A DNA stretch of 64,000 nucleotides from Ascarosepion bandense (GCA_037127315.1 JBBBDQ010001270.1:845001-909000); one strand, 5' to 3'; shown: positions 42,015 to 52,880, counted from the first letter of the stretch. The notes: a model not told the origin generated them from the letters alone. Program-made: numbers and translations.

Positions 42015-42304
42015 CTGTGCTCTCTTGATTTTAAGCAGCAGTCTAGCCTAAAGAGAGTTGAATGTCGTCATGCTATCTTACCCTAGACGCACCACTGCTG
42101 TTATAGCTGCAACACATGCGGTGCTTCTACGATCCTAATACGTTACAGCAACACGCATAATGCCAATGGTCGTTACTCAATACGTAATTTGGACGCCCGG
42201 TCTTTTATCCCGCATCGACATCCAGGTATGTACAACACGCATGGCAGTAGCAACAGTGATTAGTTTTATTTAAACACTAAAATTTCGTTGTTTTAATATT
42301 TATT

Positions 42305-42436
42305 TTAGATTATTTACATTATTCGGACTATTGTCCTCATCTTTGTTGCCATTTTTACGACGTTTCCGTCGTTGTACGCTCCGACCGTCTTCATGTCCTA
42401 GGGATTTCGAACTCACTGGAGTATACGATCTTCATT
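42305..42436 (-). repeat. Penelope-type terminal sequence with hammerhead-like motif
   Basis: Matches the arm at 13513-13600: TTATTTACATTATTCGGACT, ATTGTCCTCATC, ACGACGTTTC. On the minus strand the motif reads ATGAAGA, C, GGTCG / CGACG, GAAAC, GTC (42393 down to about 42360). The second inverted arm is absent here. Confidence 0.6.
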
Positions 42437-42599
42437 CCTTGTGTAGTAGTGCCCCTTCTGGTAGTCATTAGTTATCTCCCTCTAACCCTGTAAGTAACTT
42501 GTTCACCACGGCTGTAGCCTGATATTGAACTCACAACTCTTTGGGTCAAGTCACAAGAACTAACCAACATCTATATCAACTAGGCTATGTGTCCTTAAT
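42437..42599 (-). mobile_element. tRNA-like SINE head, second family
   Basis: Minus strand: TTAAGGACACATAGCCTAG, A-box-like TAGCCTAGTTG, B-box-like GTGAGTTCAATATCAGG, GGTGAACAAGTTACTTACAG, GGAGATAACTAATGACTACC. Same position relative to the hammerhead-like motif as at 13.6 kb and 52.2 kb. Confidence 0.68.
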
Positions 42600-42705
42600 G
42601 AGGTTATGAAGACTTGAAGAGGTAAATATTGTAGTGATTGGGAAAACACCCTCTTGGGAGTCTGTTCCACAAAGCAGCAGTTTTAAGGAAGTATTTATCT
42701 GTTGG
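42600..42705 (-). mobile_element. LINE 3' coding scrap, second jockey-type family
   Basis: Minus strand: TDKYFLKTAALWNRLPRGCF then PNHYNIYLFKSS, stop. Matches the terminal domain pattern of 19140-19270. Confidence 0.65.
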
Positions 42706-43003
42706 GATGTGCGTTGTGGTGCAGTGGATATCGGCTCGAAACGAAAAATTGGATGGCCGAGTTCGAATTCCAGTTGAAAACGTTGCATTCACTTACGCGC
42801 AAATACCCTTGAGAAAGGTTTTAATTCGTTACTTCTCCTTTCAGCTATGGGTCAAATAGCAGGATAGATTGGGTTCTCTAGCCTTGGTTGGCAACCAGTC
42901 TCCCACAGAAAGTAATGGCAACCTAAAAATCCTCTGTCCAGACAGTCATGTCTCTTTCCAGACATGATCGCCTAAGCGTGAATGACATATGGCAATTAAC
43001 CAA
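42706..43003 (+). mobile_element. tRNA-derived SINE, nearly full length
   Basis: A-box-like TGGTGCAGTGG and B-box-like GAGTTCGAATTCC; CATTCACTTACGCGCAAAT, CAGCTATGGGTCAAATAGC, TTGGTTGGCAACCAGTC, AGACATGATCGCC, ending near GACATATGGCAATTAAC. It directly follows the LINE scrap. Confidence 0.87.
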
Positions 43004-43600
43004 ACTGATTCGTCCGTGTAGAACTTGCTCTTTATTTATGCGATACAAAGGAAATGAAGATGGTTAATTCTTTTGTCAGTGGAATGGCTAGCCCCAGTTG
43101 TCAGAAGTAGTAGAACCAAGGACTATAGCTCGTCGGAACACATGGCATGGAAACTGCGACAGAGTAGCGAGAGACTCACAACGTTTTGTCTGGGGGAAAC
43201 GTGTTGTAGAATGGACAGTAATTCATTACCCACTTCATAATTAATATATGTATATATTTCTGAACAATTACCAGTAATGATGAATTGGTGTTCTCTCATG
43301 ATCGACCCCTAACTCGAGCGCCTATTGGGCCTTAAACTCAACCCAGACATCATTTGGAGCTTTTATATACGATACATTGTTAAAGATGCTGAACAAATAA
43401 TCGACTTCTTGTACCACTCCAGTAAGTACCTGACACCCCGTGCTATCCCTCAAATTTACAAGAGTCAAATGAATCCTAAAATTGAATACTGATGTTATAT
43501 TCAGGCAGCACATTCCTCATTATCTAGTCTCGAAAGAGTCCGAAAACGTGTCCACGTCCTTGTGGGTGACGAATTATTTTCCAGCCTGCAGCCCTTTTCT

Positions 43601-43604
<4 letters not shown>
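43004..43604. other. No gene; weak LINE similarity at 43320-43560
   Basis: The plus strand around 43330-43500 reads LKLNPDIIWSFYIRYIVKDA-like and LYHSSKYLTPRAIPQIYKSQ then PKIEYCYIQAAHS, reminiscent of a LINE reverse-transcriptase C-terminus (IYKSQMNPKIEYCCYIWAAA-type). Degenerate, low confidence. Confidence 0.4.

Positions 43605-43652
<48 letters not shown>
43605..43652. repeat. (AT)n microsatellite
   Basis: About 22 AT units. Confidence 0.95.
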
Positions 43653-43656
<4 letters not shown>

Positions 43657-43783
43657 TTAAGATTATAAAATATTAAAAATTGCATGTTTATAAATATAAA
43701 AATGAACAATGAACACAAGCAGAGAAAAAGAAAATTTTCAAATACAAAAATTAGGTCTTACACATAGAATTCGAAATGCCTCA

Positions 43784-43854
43784 ACATATATATATATATA
43801 TATATCACATTGTATTCATTATCACTCTATTTCCGTCTCTCCCTCCCTCCCTCC

Positions 43855-43898
<44 letters not shown>

Positions 43899-43925
43899 GT
43901 TCATATATTCTATTCAGTCTTGTCA

Positions 43926-43975
<50 letters not shown>

Positions 43976-43984
43976 AGCTTGTTC

Positions 43985-44032
<48 letters not shown>

Positions 44033-44040
44033 CAGCTTGT

Positions 44041-44091
<51 letters not shown>

Positions 44092-44103
44092 CAGCTTGTT
44101 CAT

Positions 44104-44140
<37 letters not shown>

Positions 44141-44415
44141 GTAACAGTAATTTCTATGCTCATATATATAATCTATATATATAATAATAAATATATCTCT
44201 CTCTCTCTCTCTTGCTATATATATATATATATATATATATATTATGTATCTTTATATCACAATTATTCTGTTTTGCACATAAATTCGTGTAGCCGTTTCA
44301 AGCAACATTGAATGAAGTAAATCAGTAGCATTATGCCATATTTAGGATTTGGTGAAAAATCAATAACAGCAATCAAAGCTCATATGCTGTTAATATCTAT
44401 ATAATTATCTGGTCA

Positions 44416-44469
<54 letters not shown>

Positions 44470-44660
44470 ATCTATCTATTTGTTTATATATATGTCTGTT
44501 TATATATATGTCTATTTATATATATCTGTCTTACGCATATACACATATACATATACACACGCTCACACGCACACACACACACACACTCTCTCTCTCTAAC
44601 ACACACACACATATATATGTGTCTCAACATATATATATATATTTAAATTTAGAAATGTCT

Positions 44661-44707
<47 letters not shown>

Positions 44708-44813
44708 ATTGTATTCATTATCACTCTATTTCCGTCTATCCCTATCTATCTATCTATCTATCTAAACTAGGTCTTTCTATCGATCTATCTATGTAAATTA
44801 GGTCTTTTAATTT

Positions 44814-44874
<61 letters not shown>

Positions 44875-44895
44875 GTAACAGTAATTTATATGCTC
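43784..44895. repeat. Duplicated (TATC)n array complex
   Basis: The left block (43784-44163) is: AT run, CACATTGTATTCATTATCAC, CTCTATTTCCGTCTC, five TATC arrays separated by AGCTTGTTC-type spacers, then GTAACAGTAATTTCTATGCT. The right block (44661-44895) has the same order with fewer spacers. Between them lie CT, GT/CA and AT runs (44190-44640). The long open frames here are repeat artefacts. Confidence 0.92.
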
Positions 44896-45167
44896 TCTTT
44901 AAAAACGTATTGGCCACTTCAGCCTTTTTTTACTGGTACAAAACCAGCTTTTTGGCATGTCAATAAAGTGATTGTTAATTTCAGCCCCTTTCTCACAGAC
45001 GAAGCGTCGTAAGCCTCTGTATCGCTATTCCATTAAAAAAAGTGCTTAGACGTTCTACGTTCTATAGTTCCACCAGTCCTACTCTTCACCGCTGAGACCA
45101 GCCATTATAGCAAACCACCCACATTTCCTTCAGCTTCTTCCTGCAAACCACTGCTTATATCTATTCA

Positions 45168-45424
45168 TATGCGTTGTGGTGCAGTGGATATCGGCTCGAA
45201 CGAGAAATCAGAGAGCCGTTTTCGAATTCCAGGTGAGTTTGTTGTATTCACTTACGCGCAAATCCCTTTGGTGAAGGTATTAATCCATTTTATCTCTCTT
45301 CAGCTATAGGCTAAATAGAAGGATAGATTGGGTAATGGCAACCTACTGCGGAAAAATTTCTGTTCAGTCAATCATGTCTCTTTCATGACATGATCGCTCC
45401 AACGTATATAACGTTTGGCACTTG
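45168..45424 (+). mobile_element. tRNA-derived SINE
   Basis: A-box-like TGGTGCAGTGG; the B box is degraded to TTTTCGAATTCC. Body CACTTACGCGCAAAT, GGTATTAATCC; 3' domain GGCAACCTACTGCGG, GACATGATCGC; ends GTTTGGCACTT. A deletion of about 30 bp removes the CCAGTCTACC block. Confidence 0.85.
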
Positions 45425-46126
45425 TCTGGGTTTAGTCGTTATCTTCCCTCATATCCGCATAAACCGTGCCTCTTACTCTGTAACCCTCTACCTAGAGTAG
45501 CTCTCGGGCCTTATACAGAGTAAGTGACAAAATTTATTAACAAACACATTAAAATAAACTGATATAGCTTTTTATTAAATTGATTGATATCATTGATGGA
45601 AACCATGTTTTTGTTTTTTAGCAAAAGAACTCATATTGGGTTGGGAATCGATGAATATTAGTCGAAAGTCATTGCATTATGTTTATCAATTTTTTAAAAC
45701 TCTGCAGATATTTCACTGAATAGTCCCATCGATTCCCCTAGAGATCGATACCGATCACTTTGATGGCTTCTAGTTGAGAGAATTGATTATATCTGTCGTG
45801 TATGAGTTGAAGGTATATATGTGTAGATTAATAGCAAAATCAATAAGTTTATGAAAAGACCTTGAGAAGAATTTGATATCACCTTCCATATTAAGCACCA
45901 ATTAGTTCGAAAATAGACGTTAAATGCGCTTCGGTGAGTCAACTGATTAGGAATTAGGGACAACTCGTGGGAATTCCAGGTGCCTAGTTTCTGGAGAAGC
46001 ACATTGTTTCGTGTTTAGTCACAGAACGGCACAGAACTAAAGGGCGATAACAATGATGTTTTTTTTTAAGCCGGCAGGGGGCAGTTTTATTTTGCGTAGA
46101 AATTGCCCGAAGCAAGAGAAGTAAAG
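45425..46126. other. No feature recognised
   Basis: Unassigned. TCTTATTGGG-like single-copy sequence, no convincing reading frame. Confidence 0.35.
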
Positions 46127-46189
<63 letters not shown>

Positions 46190-46385
46190 ATAATTGAAAA
46201 AAACCGAGAAATAACATACATAAAGGAAGAAATCTATGCTTGAGAAAGAAAGATAAAAAGAAAGAAAGAAAGAAAGAGAGAAAGAAAGAAAGAAAGAGAA
46301 ATACCATAATTGAAAGAAGCGAGAAATAACATAAAGAAAACTATGCTTTAGAAAGAAAGAAAGATAGAAAGAAAGAAAGAATGAT

Positions 46386-46424
<39 letters not shown>

Positions 46425-46626
46425 AAGAGGGAGAGAGACTATAATTGAAAAAAGGCGAGAAATAACATACATAAAAGAAGAAAAACATGCTTGAAAAAGA
46501 AAGAAAGAAAGAAAGATAAAAAGAAAGAAAGAAAGAGAGAGAGAGAGAAAGAAAGAACGAAAAAGACAGAGACACTATAATTGAAAGAAGCGAGAAATAA
46601 CATACATAAAGAAAAACATCTGTTTG

Positions 46627-46657
<31 letters not shown>

Positions 46658-46723
46658 AAAAGAGAGACACTATAATTCAAAAACGCGAGAAATAACATAC
46701 ATAAAGAAAGAAAACTATGCTTG

Positions 46724-46760
<37 letters not shown>

Positions 46761-46850
46761 AAAAGAAAGAAAGAGAGAGAGAAAGAAAGAAAGAAAGAGA
46801 CTATAATTGAAAGAAGCGAGAAATAACATACATAAAGAAAACTATGGCTT

Positions 46851-46884
<34 letters not shown>

Positions 46885-46975
46885 CTAAAAAGAAAGAGGG
46901 AGAGAAAGAAAGAAAGCGAGAGAGAAAGAAAGATAGACAGATAGAAAAAAGCTGCATAAATTGAAAATAAATCAA
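46127..46975. repeat. Polypurine (GAAA)n block with six spacer units
   Basis: After a (GA)n run to 46187, a spacer ACTATAATTGAAA-GAGAAATAACATA-CTATGCTTGAG recurs at about 46188, 46308, 46438, 46574, 46669 and 46800, separated by GAAA arrays of varying length. This is a higher-order minisatellite with 95-135 bp spacing. Minus-strand frames rich in FLS are artefacts. Confidence 0.92.
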
Positions 46976-47758
46976 AATGAAAGAAAGAAAGAAAGAAAGA
47001 AAGAAAGAGATTGAAATAAAAAAAGAAAGAGAGAATGAAAGACTTTACAGGGAATAGAGAAAGAGTTGAGCAAAACGAAGACTAAGAAGGAAAAGAAATA
47101 AAGTGGAAAACAAAAAAAAACACGATGAAAAAAGGAAGGTGAAACAACACGAATAAATTAGGGAAAAAAAGATGAAGAGAAGAAAAGGAAAAAGAAGAGA
47201 AGACACTAAGGAAGTGTAGATGAGAAAAGAAGAGAGAAAGATGCAGAGAAAAGGTACAAGAAAATAAGAAGAGAATGAAGAGGAAAAGAAGAATTTCCAA
47301 AAAACTGAATGAAGAACAGTGAACGAATAGAAAAAGAGGAAGGAAAAGAAAAAGAGGAACAAAAAAATAACAATAACAAATGAAACAGAAAAAAAAGACA
47401 CCGACGACGACAATAATAACAAACGAAGGAGAAAAACGATGGAGATGAAGATGATGAAGATGATGATGAGGAGGAGGAGGAAGAGGAGGAGGAAAAGAAG
47501 AACAACAACAAAGAAGAAGAAGAAGGACAATGAATAATAATAATAATAATAATAATAGTAAGAAGAAGAAGACTAAAAAAAGGACAATATTAATAATAAT
47601 AATAATAAGAAGAAGAAGAAGAAAAAGAAGAAAAAGGACAATGAATAATAATAATAAGAAGAAGAAGAAGATGACGAAGAAGAAGAAGAAAAAGGACAAT
47701 GAAAAAAAATAATAATAAGAAGAAGAAGAAGAAGAAAAAGAAGAAAAAGGACAATGAA

Positions 47759-47793
<35 letters not shown>

Positions 47794-48170
47794 GAAGAAG
47801 AAGAAGAAGATGACGAAGAAGGCCAACAACAATAACAAACAGAGCAATTAAAACAACAATGAAAAGCGTAGGAAACAAGAGCCATAACAACATTAGAGGA
47901 AGAGGAGGAGGAAGAGGAGGTGGACAAAAATAACAGTGAAGGGTTAGAAGGCGGATGAGGAGGAGGAGGAGGAGGAGAAGAAGAAGAAGAAGAAGAAGAA
48001 GAAGAAGAACAACAACAACAACAACAACAAGGACAAAAACAGTTACAAGAACAACATTAGAAGAAGAAGAAGAAGAAGAAGAAGAAGAAGAAGAAGAAGA
48101 AGAGGAGGAGGAGGAGGAGGAGGAGGGGGTGAAGAGGAGAAGGAGGAAGAGACAAATAATAGCAACACAG
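46976..48170. repeat. Polypurine GAA/GGA/AATA low-complexity tract
   Basis: The plus strand is almost free of C and poor in T for 1.2 kb. Motifs drift from GAAA to GAAGAA, GGAGGA and AATAAT, with a recurrent AAGGACAATGAA spacer (47525, 47580, 47635, 47693, 47748). Minus-strand open frames of 281 and 222 codons are runs of S, F, L, Y and are not genes. Confidence 0.93.
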
Positions 48171-48582
48171 AGGAAATGAAGGAACCGTGAAACGCGTGGG
48201 AATAAAACGCACCTAATGACCTTAAATGCAAATTCAAACACGGTCAGTGAGTTTTGTCAATGATGAATGATTCCTTGTCGGTTTTTCCTCGTATTTTCTT
48301 CTTGGACTTGACTGTTTACTTCGGGCGTGCGTGCCGCATGAATAAGTTAGATAGAGTTCGCTACCCAACCGGCAAAATAGGTTGGCGGGAATAGTTCAGA
48401 TCAGGTAAATAAATGATTCTGGCATTTCAATTATTTTGTTTTTTTCAAATACGCGCTATTTTTGGCTCGAAATATATTGGAAGTCTTACTTGAAATAAGT
48501 GAACGACCATTTGTAAAACGGCTCCATAATATTACGTTTTGAATGGGATGAATTGTTATGTTATCTCCTTTACTAGTCGTTT
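48171..48582. other. No feature recognised
   Basis: About 400 bp with no repeat match. It ends in an ATTTATTTATTATTATG tail that belongs to the LINE copy on the right. Confidence 0.4.
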
Positions 48583-49500
48583 ATTTATTTATTATTATGT
48601 TGCCATTTTACATCATATTTCGATTTCTGCTATGGTCGCACTACCAACTAAGTCTGCGGGAAGACCTAAGGCAGGTCGTGGTGTGTTGTTATGGCTCTAT
48701 TTCATGTTTTTTTTTCTATCTCCCCTATGATCCCTAGCGTTACATAGACAAAGTTCTCTTTAGTGTGTGGGCTGTACGTAACAAGACAATTTGTTGTATA
48801 TCTCTTAAACTGGGGTTTACAGAGATTCTTTCAATGTGTTGTTTTGTTCCATTTTTTATTATTCCAAGTGCACCTACTATTACTGGCACGATTTTTGTTT
48901 TCAATTTCTACATTATTTCTATTTCAATTTCCAGGTCTTTATATTTTGACAGTTTTTCAAATTCCTTGGTTGCTATGTTACAATACGCTGGACAAGCCAT
49001 ATCAATTAATAGGAAATTTTTTTCTTTCTGTTTTTTTTTAACAATAATGTCCGGCCTATTTGCTTCAATTTTTCTGTCTAGGTAGATGGTGTAATCCCAT
49101 AGAATGGTGACATCTTCTATTTCCGTAACCGGTGCTGGGTGATGTTCATAACAGTGTTTGTTTACATATTTTCCATAGTGTTTGCACATTGTCCAATGTA
49201 AATATTGCCCCACTCTATCGTGACGATTTTTATATTCATTTGGGGCAAGTACAGAACAGCCTGAGATTAGATGGTCTATTGTTTCTTGGTATTTATCACA
49301 GAACCTGCATTTTGGATTCACATTATTATGTATAATATTTGCCTGAAAGTTCCTAGTGAAAAGATTTTGGTCTTGCTCTGCAAGAATAAAGCCTTCAGTC
49401 TCAGATTTTAATCCAGATGCACGTAACCATCGATGAGTATTAACTTTATCAACATTGGATTTATTGGCACGTTCTGGATATTGGCCATGCACAGGTTTGT
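48583..49500 (-). mobile_element. R2/R4-superfamily LINE, 3' copy A
   Basis: The minus strand from 49492 is open for 194 codons: HGQYPERANKSNVDKVNTHR, zinc finger CRFCDKYQETIDHLISGC (C-x2-C-x8-H-x4-C), then restriction-like nuclease residues NRPDIIV and LLIDMACP. TAG replaces a Trp codon after EIEIM, and the normal end (PVIVGALG to TAHTLKRTLSM) is still readable beyond it. The 3' UTR contains a GGTCTTCCCGCAGACTTAG block and ends in TAA-rich sequence. 5'-truncated at about 49500, where TTA-rich sequence begins. Confidence 0.9.
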
Positions 49501-49600
49501 ATTATTTTATTATATTATATTTGTAATATTTTTAAAAAATATATTTTATTATTATTATCATTCTTCTTATTATATATTTTATTATTATTATTATGTCATT
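49501..49600. repeat. TTA-rich junction between two LINE copies
   Basis: ATT/TTA units (ATTATTATTATCATTC, ATTATTATTATTATG) join the truncated 5' end of copy A to the 3' tail of copy B. Confidence 0.85.
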
Positions 49601-51955
49601 TTTCATCATATTTCGATTTCTGCTTTGGTCTCACTACCAACCAAGTCTGCGGGGAGACCTAAGGCAGGTAGTGGCGTGTTGTTATGGCTCCATTTCATGT
49701 TTTTCTATCTTCCCTATCATCTCCAGCATTACATAGATAAAGTTTTCCTTAGTGTGTGGGCTGTACTTAATAAGACAATTTTTTGAATATCTCTTAAGCT
49801 GGGGTTTCCAGGGATTCTTTCAATGTGTTGTTTTGTTCCATTTTTTTATCATTCCAAGTGCACCTACTATCACTGGCACAACTCTTGTTTTCAATTTCCA
49901 CATTTTTTCTATTTCAATTTCCAGGTCTTTATATTTTGACAGTTTTTCAAATTCCTTGATTGCTATGTTACAATCCGCTGGACAAGCCATATCAATTAAT
50001 AGACAAGTTTTTTCCTTCTGGTTTTTAACAATAATGTCTGGCCTGTTTGCTTCAATTTTTCTGTCTGTGTAGATGGTGTAATCCCATAGAATGGTTACAT
50101 CTTCTATTTCTGTAACCGGTGCTGGGTGATGTTCATACCAGTGTTTGCCTACAGCTTTTCCATAATGTTTGCATATTGCCCAATGTAAATATTGTCCAAC
50201 TCTATCGTGGCGATTTTTATATTCATTTGGGGCAAGCACGGAACAGCCTGAGATTAGGTGGTCTATTGTTTCTTGGTGTTTATCACAAAACCTGCATTTT
50301 GGATCCATATTATTATGTATAATATTTGCCTGAAAGTTTCTCGTGAAAAGACTTTAGTCTTGTGCTGCAAGAATAAAGCCTTCAGTTTCAGACTTTAATC
50401 CAGATGCACGTAACCATCGATGAGTATTAACTTTGTCAACATTGGATTTATTGGCACGTACTGGATATTGGCCATGCAGAGGTTTGTCTTGCCAGCGCTG
50501 TTTCATCTGTTCAAGTGCTTTATCTTTGGCTTTCATTTTCATATTCTTTGCCGCAATAGCCGGCTCTTGGCTTCCGTCCTGCTTTTCTACAGAATCTACT
50601 AACTGTAAATCTTGTTTGAATTTACTGCCTTCTTTTATTATTGAATATTTTTTCTTTCTTTCTTCATGTTGCCTTACTAATTGTATCGTCCAATCCTTTA
50701 TTGTTTCTATGTATGTTAGTAAGCCAATAGTTGTTGTCTTGTATGACAATTCCAGCTGAATAAGACCTCTTCCACCTTCTTTACGGGGTATGTATAGACG
50801 GTCTACATCAGCCTTTGGATGATGCATCTTATGCTTAGAAAGAAGCTTTCTTGTTTTAGCATCCATTCGCCTGATGTCGTTTAGGGTCCAGTTTAAGATG
50901 TTAAAGCTATATTGGACAACTGGGATTGCAAGGCTATTAATGGCCATAACTCTGTTCTGTGAATTTAATTCAGTTTTTAATATCATTCGTAGCCTTCTAT
51001 AGTACTCTTTACGCACTATTTCTTTCATTTTTTTATGGTGAATGTTTTCGCTCTCATTTACACCTAGGTATTTATAAGCTTCTTCTGGTTTCAATTCTTT
51101 TATTGTTACAGCAGGGTCTAGGCTAATTGAGGATGTTTCTTGTATTGATCCACGTAAAACTGTAGCTTTAGCACATTTATTCAAATTAAATTTCATTCCA
51201 ATGTCTTCGCTGAAGCATTTTACAGTTTGCAGAAGACCTTCCAGCTCATTATCATTCTTAGCATATAACTTCAAGTCATCCATGTAAAATAGATGGCTTA
51301 TTTTCTTTTGTCCTATTTTATAACCACATTCTGTCTTATTAAGTTGACTGGTTAATGCTATTAATGATATGCAGAATAGTAAGGGAGATAAAGAATCACC
51401 TTGAAATATACCTCTTTTGATGTTTATTTCATCAGACTTTTAGGTTCCATTTATATGATTGAGGTAAAGGGTTGTTTTCCATATAGACATGCACTGTTTG
51501 ATGAAATTGATGATGACGGGCGATATCTTGTATATATTTAAAGTCTTTAAAATCCAGTCATGTGGCACACTATCGAATGCCTTTCGATAATCTATCCAGG
51601 CTGTACTAAGATTTTTCTTTGTACTGTAGCAGTTTTCCAGGATCATTTTGTTAATCAGCAATTGGTCTTTACAACCATAACAGCCACGTTTGCACCCTTT
51701 TTGTTCAAGCGGTATCATGTCATTTCTTTCTAAGAATAAATATGTCTGTTTTGTTAAAATAGATGTTAATAGTTTATATGTTGTCGGAAGACATGTAATT
51801 GGTCTGTAGTTTTTCGGGTTGTTTGTGTCACCATTCTTGGGTAGAAGAAATGTAATTCCTTTGGTCATCCATGCAGGAATTTTAGTGGGATCGTCAACCA
51901 TTTCTTGAAGTTCTTTGGCTAGTTTTTTATGTGCTGCATTTAAATAATATAGCCA
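49601..51955 (-). mobile_element. R2/R4-superfamily LINE, copy B
   Basis: This minus-strand element reads about 700 codons of a single-ORF, restriction-like-endonuclease LINE (see the ORF entry) plus a 3' UTR of about 220 bp that closely matches copy A (CCCCGCAGACTTGGTTGG block). The 3' end is TAA-rich, and the 5' end at 51955 is truncated inside the reverse-transcriptase domain at another (TTA)n tract. Copies A and B are head-to-tail. Confidence 0.92.
49820..51901 (-). pseudogene. R2/R4-type reverse transcriptase and endonuclease, two nonsense codons
   Basis: Order from the N-terminal side: AWMTKGITFLLPKNGDTNNP, NYRPITCLPTTYKLLTSILT, GCKRGCYGCKDQLLINK, TAWIDYRKAFDSVPHDWILK, then TAA (51440-51438), RGIFQGDSLSPLLFCISLIA, catalytic FYMDDLKLYA, thumb AYKYLGVNES and NRVMAINSLAIPVVQYSFNI, then HRWLRASGLKSETEGFILA, TAA at 50356-50354 where copy A has CAA, zinc finger CRFCDKHQETIDHLISGC, and nuclease RPDIIV ... 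LLIDMACPADCN. Frame is kept throughout, so only two point nonsense changes and a frame change near the extreme C-terminus (about 49830) disable it. Site-specific relatives in this superfamily make target-primed insertions. Confidence 0.9.
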
Positions 51956-51956
51956 A

Positions 51957-51992
<36 letters not shown>

Positions 51993-52150
51993 TGAGATTA
52001 TTTTATATTTATTTATTTTTTAATTATTTTAATTTTAATTTTTATTATTATTATATTTATTTTTATATATTATATTTTTATGTTATTATTACTACATTTA
52101 TAATATAATAATAATAATACTAGCATTTATATTTTGTATTAAGTCATGAA
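51957..52150. repeat. (TTA)n and AT-rich low complexity
   Basis: About eleven TTA units at 51957-51991, then TTTTTATTATTATTATA-type sequence to 52130. It forms the upstream flank of LINE copy B. Confidence 0.92.
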
Positions 52151-52156
52151 CTTAAC

Positions 52157-52302
52157 TTAAGGACACATGGCCCAGAGGATATAGACGTTGGTTAGTTCCT
52201 GACTTGACTCTTAGAGTTGTGAATTCAATACCAGTGGTGGACAAGTAACTTGCAGGGTTATAGGGAGATAACTCATGACTTTCAATCGAGGCTTTACTTA
52301 CC
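52157..52302 (+). mobile_element. tRNA-like SINE head, second family
   Basis: A-box-like TGGCCCAGAGG, B-box-like GTGAATTCAATACC, then GGTGGACAAGTAACTTGC, GGAGATAACTCATGACT, ATCGAGGCTTTACTTACCC. This plus-strand copy ends just before the hammerhead-like core at 52312. Confidence 0.72.
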
Positions 52303-52311
52303 CAACTGTGC

Positions 52312-52340
52312 CTGAAGAGCAGCAGGTTTTGGCTGCGAAA
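52312..52340 (+). other. Hammerhead-like core with canonical layout
   Basis: CTGAAGA (52312-52318), GCAGC (52319-52323), loop AGGTTTTG, GCTGC (52332-52336), GAAA (52337-52340). This has the exact CUGANGA / stem II / GAAA spacing of a hammerhead ribozyme with a perfect 5-bp stem II. Stems I and III are not clear from the flanks (TATGTATTACC follows), so activity is doubtful. Confidence 0.5.
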
Positions 52341-52720
52341 TATGTATTACCTATGAAATTGTAGAACATCTAAAAACGTTATATATATTCTTCATTATTA
52401 AATGAGTTTTTACGCGACCTAGTTTTCTACCGTGTGGTGTCTTCAGGTGATTTGCAATAACTGATTTTACCATTTCTTTAAGAACGCTCACGTAACGGGT
52501 TTTTTTTGAACGCGCAATTTTCAAATCAGAAGAAATTATAACATTTTCATCCATGGTTGTATGACCTTAATAGATATTTTTAGGTATGGTTACATTTACT
52601 CATAATTTCTGTTCTTTCATTCATTAATTCATTCTTGTTTGGGAATAACATAATTGCTAATTTTGGCGCAGTCTACATATTTTGCCACCGTTGTAAGGCT
52701 TGGCTGTTTTCACTATACTC
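52341..52720 (-). repeat. Old retroelement-like sequence including repeat G, copy 2
   Basis: Weakly similar to 22985-23270, best at 52605-52710 (repeat G). A minus-strand open stretch at 52351-52554 (NVIISSDLKIARSKKTRYVS) has no definite family. Its place between two hammerhead-like motifs suggests a Penelope-type remnant. Confidence 0.4.
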
Positions 52721-52880
52721 CACGTTATGTCTTGGTCTTTTCCATATTTTAATTTCAATTTCCACACGTGGCTAGCCAATTTTGTACAAATTTTAAAGTT
52801 TTCTATTTTAAATGTAGACCTGTGATTAAACCATATATATATAATTAAATTTGTTTTTTTAATTAAAATTGATTTAATTT

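Noticed and set aside
43709..44311. 200-codon open frame with YLSI repeats
   Set aside because: A translation of TATC arrays. No biological motif.
43784..44895. CRISPR-like array (repeats separated by spacers)
   Set aside because: The repeats are simple TATC runs in a eukaryotic setting; spacers are short and similar to each other.
47045..48241. Minus-strand open frames of 161, 281 and 222 codons
   Set aside because: They arise from the polypurine tract (runs of S, F, L, Y) and overlap each other in several frames.
50354..51283. Intact 309-codon host gene
   Set aside because: It is the central part of an R2/R4-type LINE ORF cut by nonsense codons on both sides.
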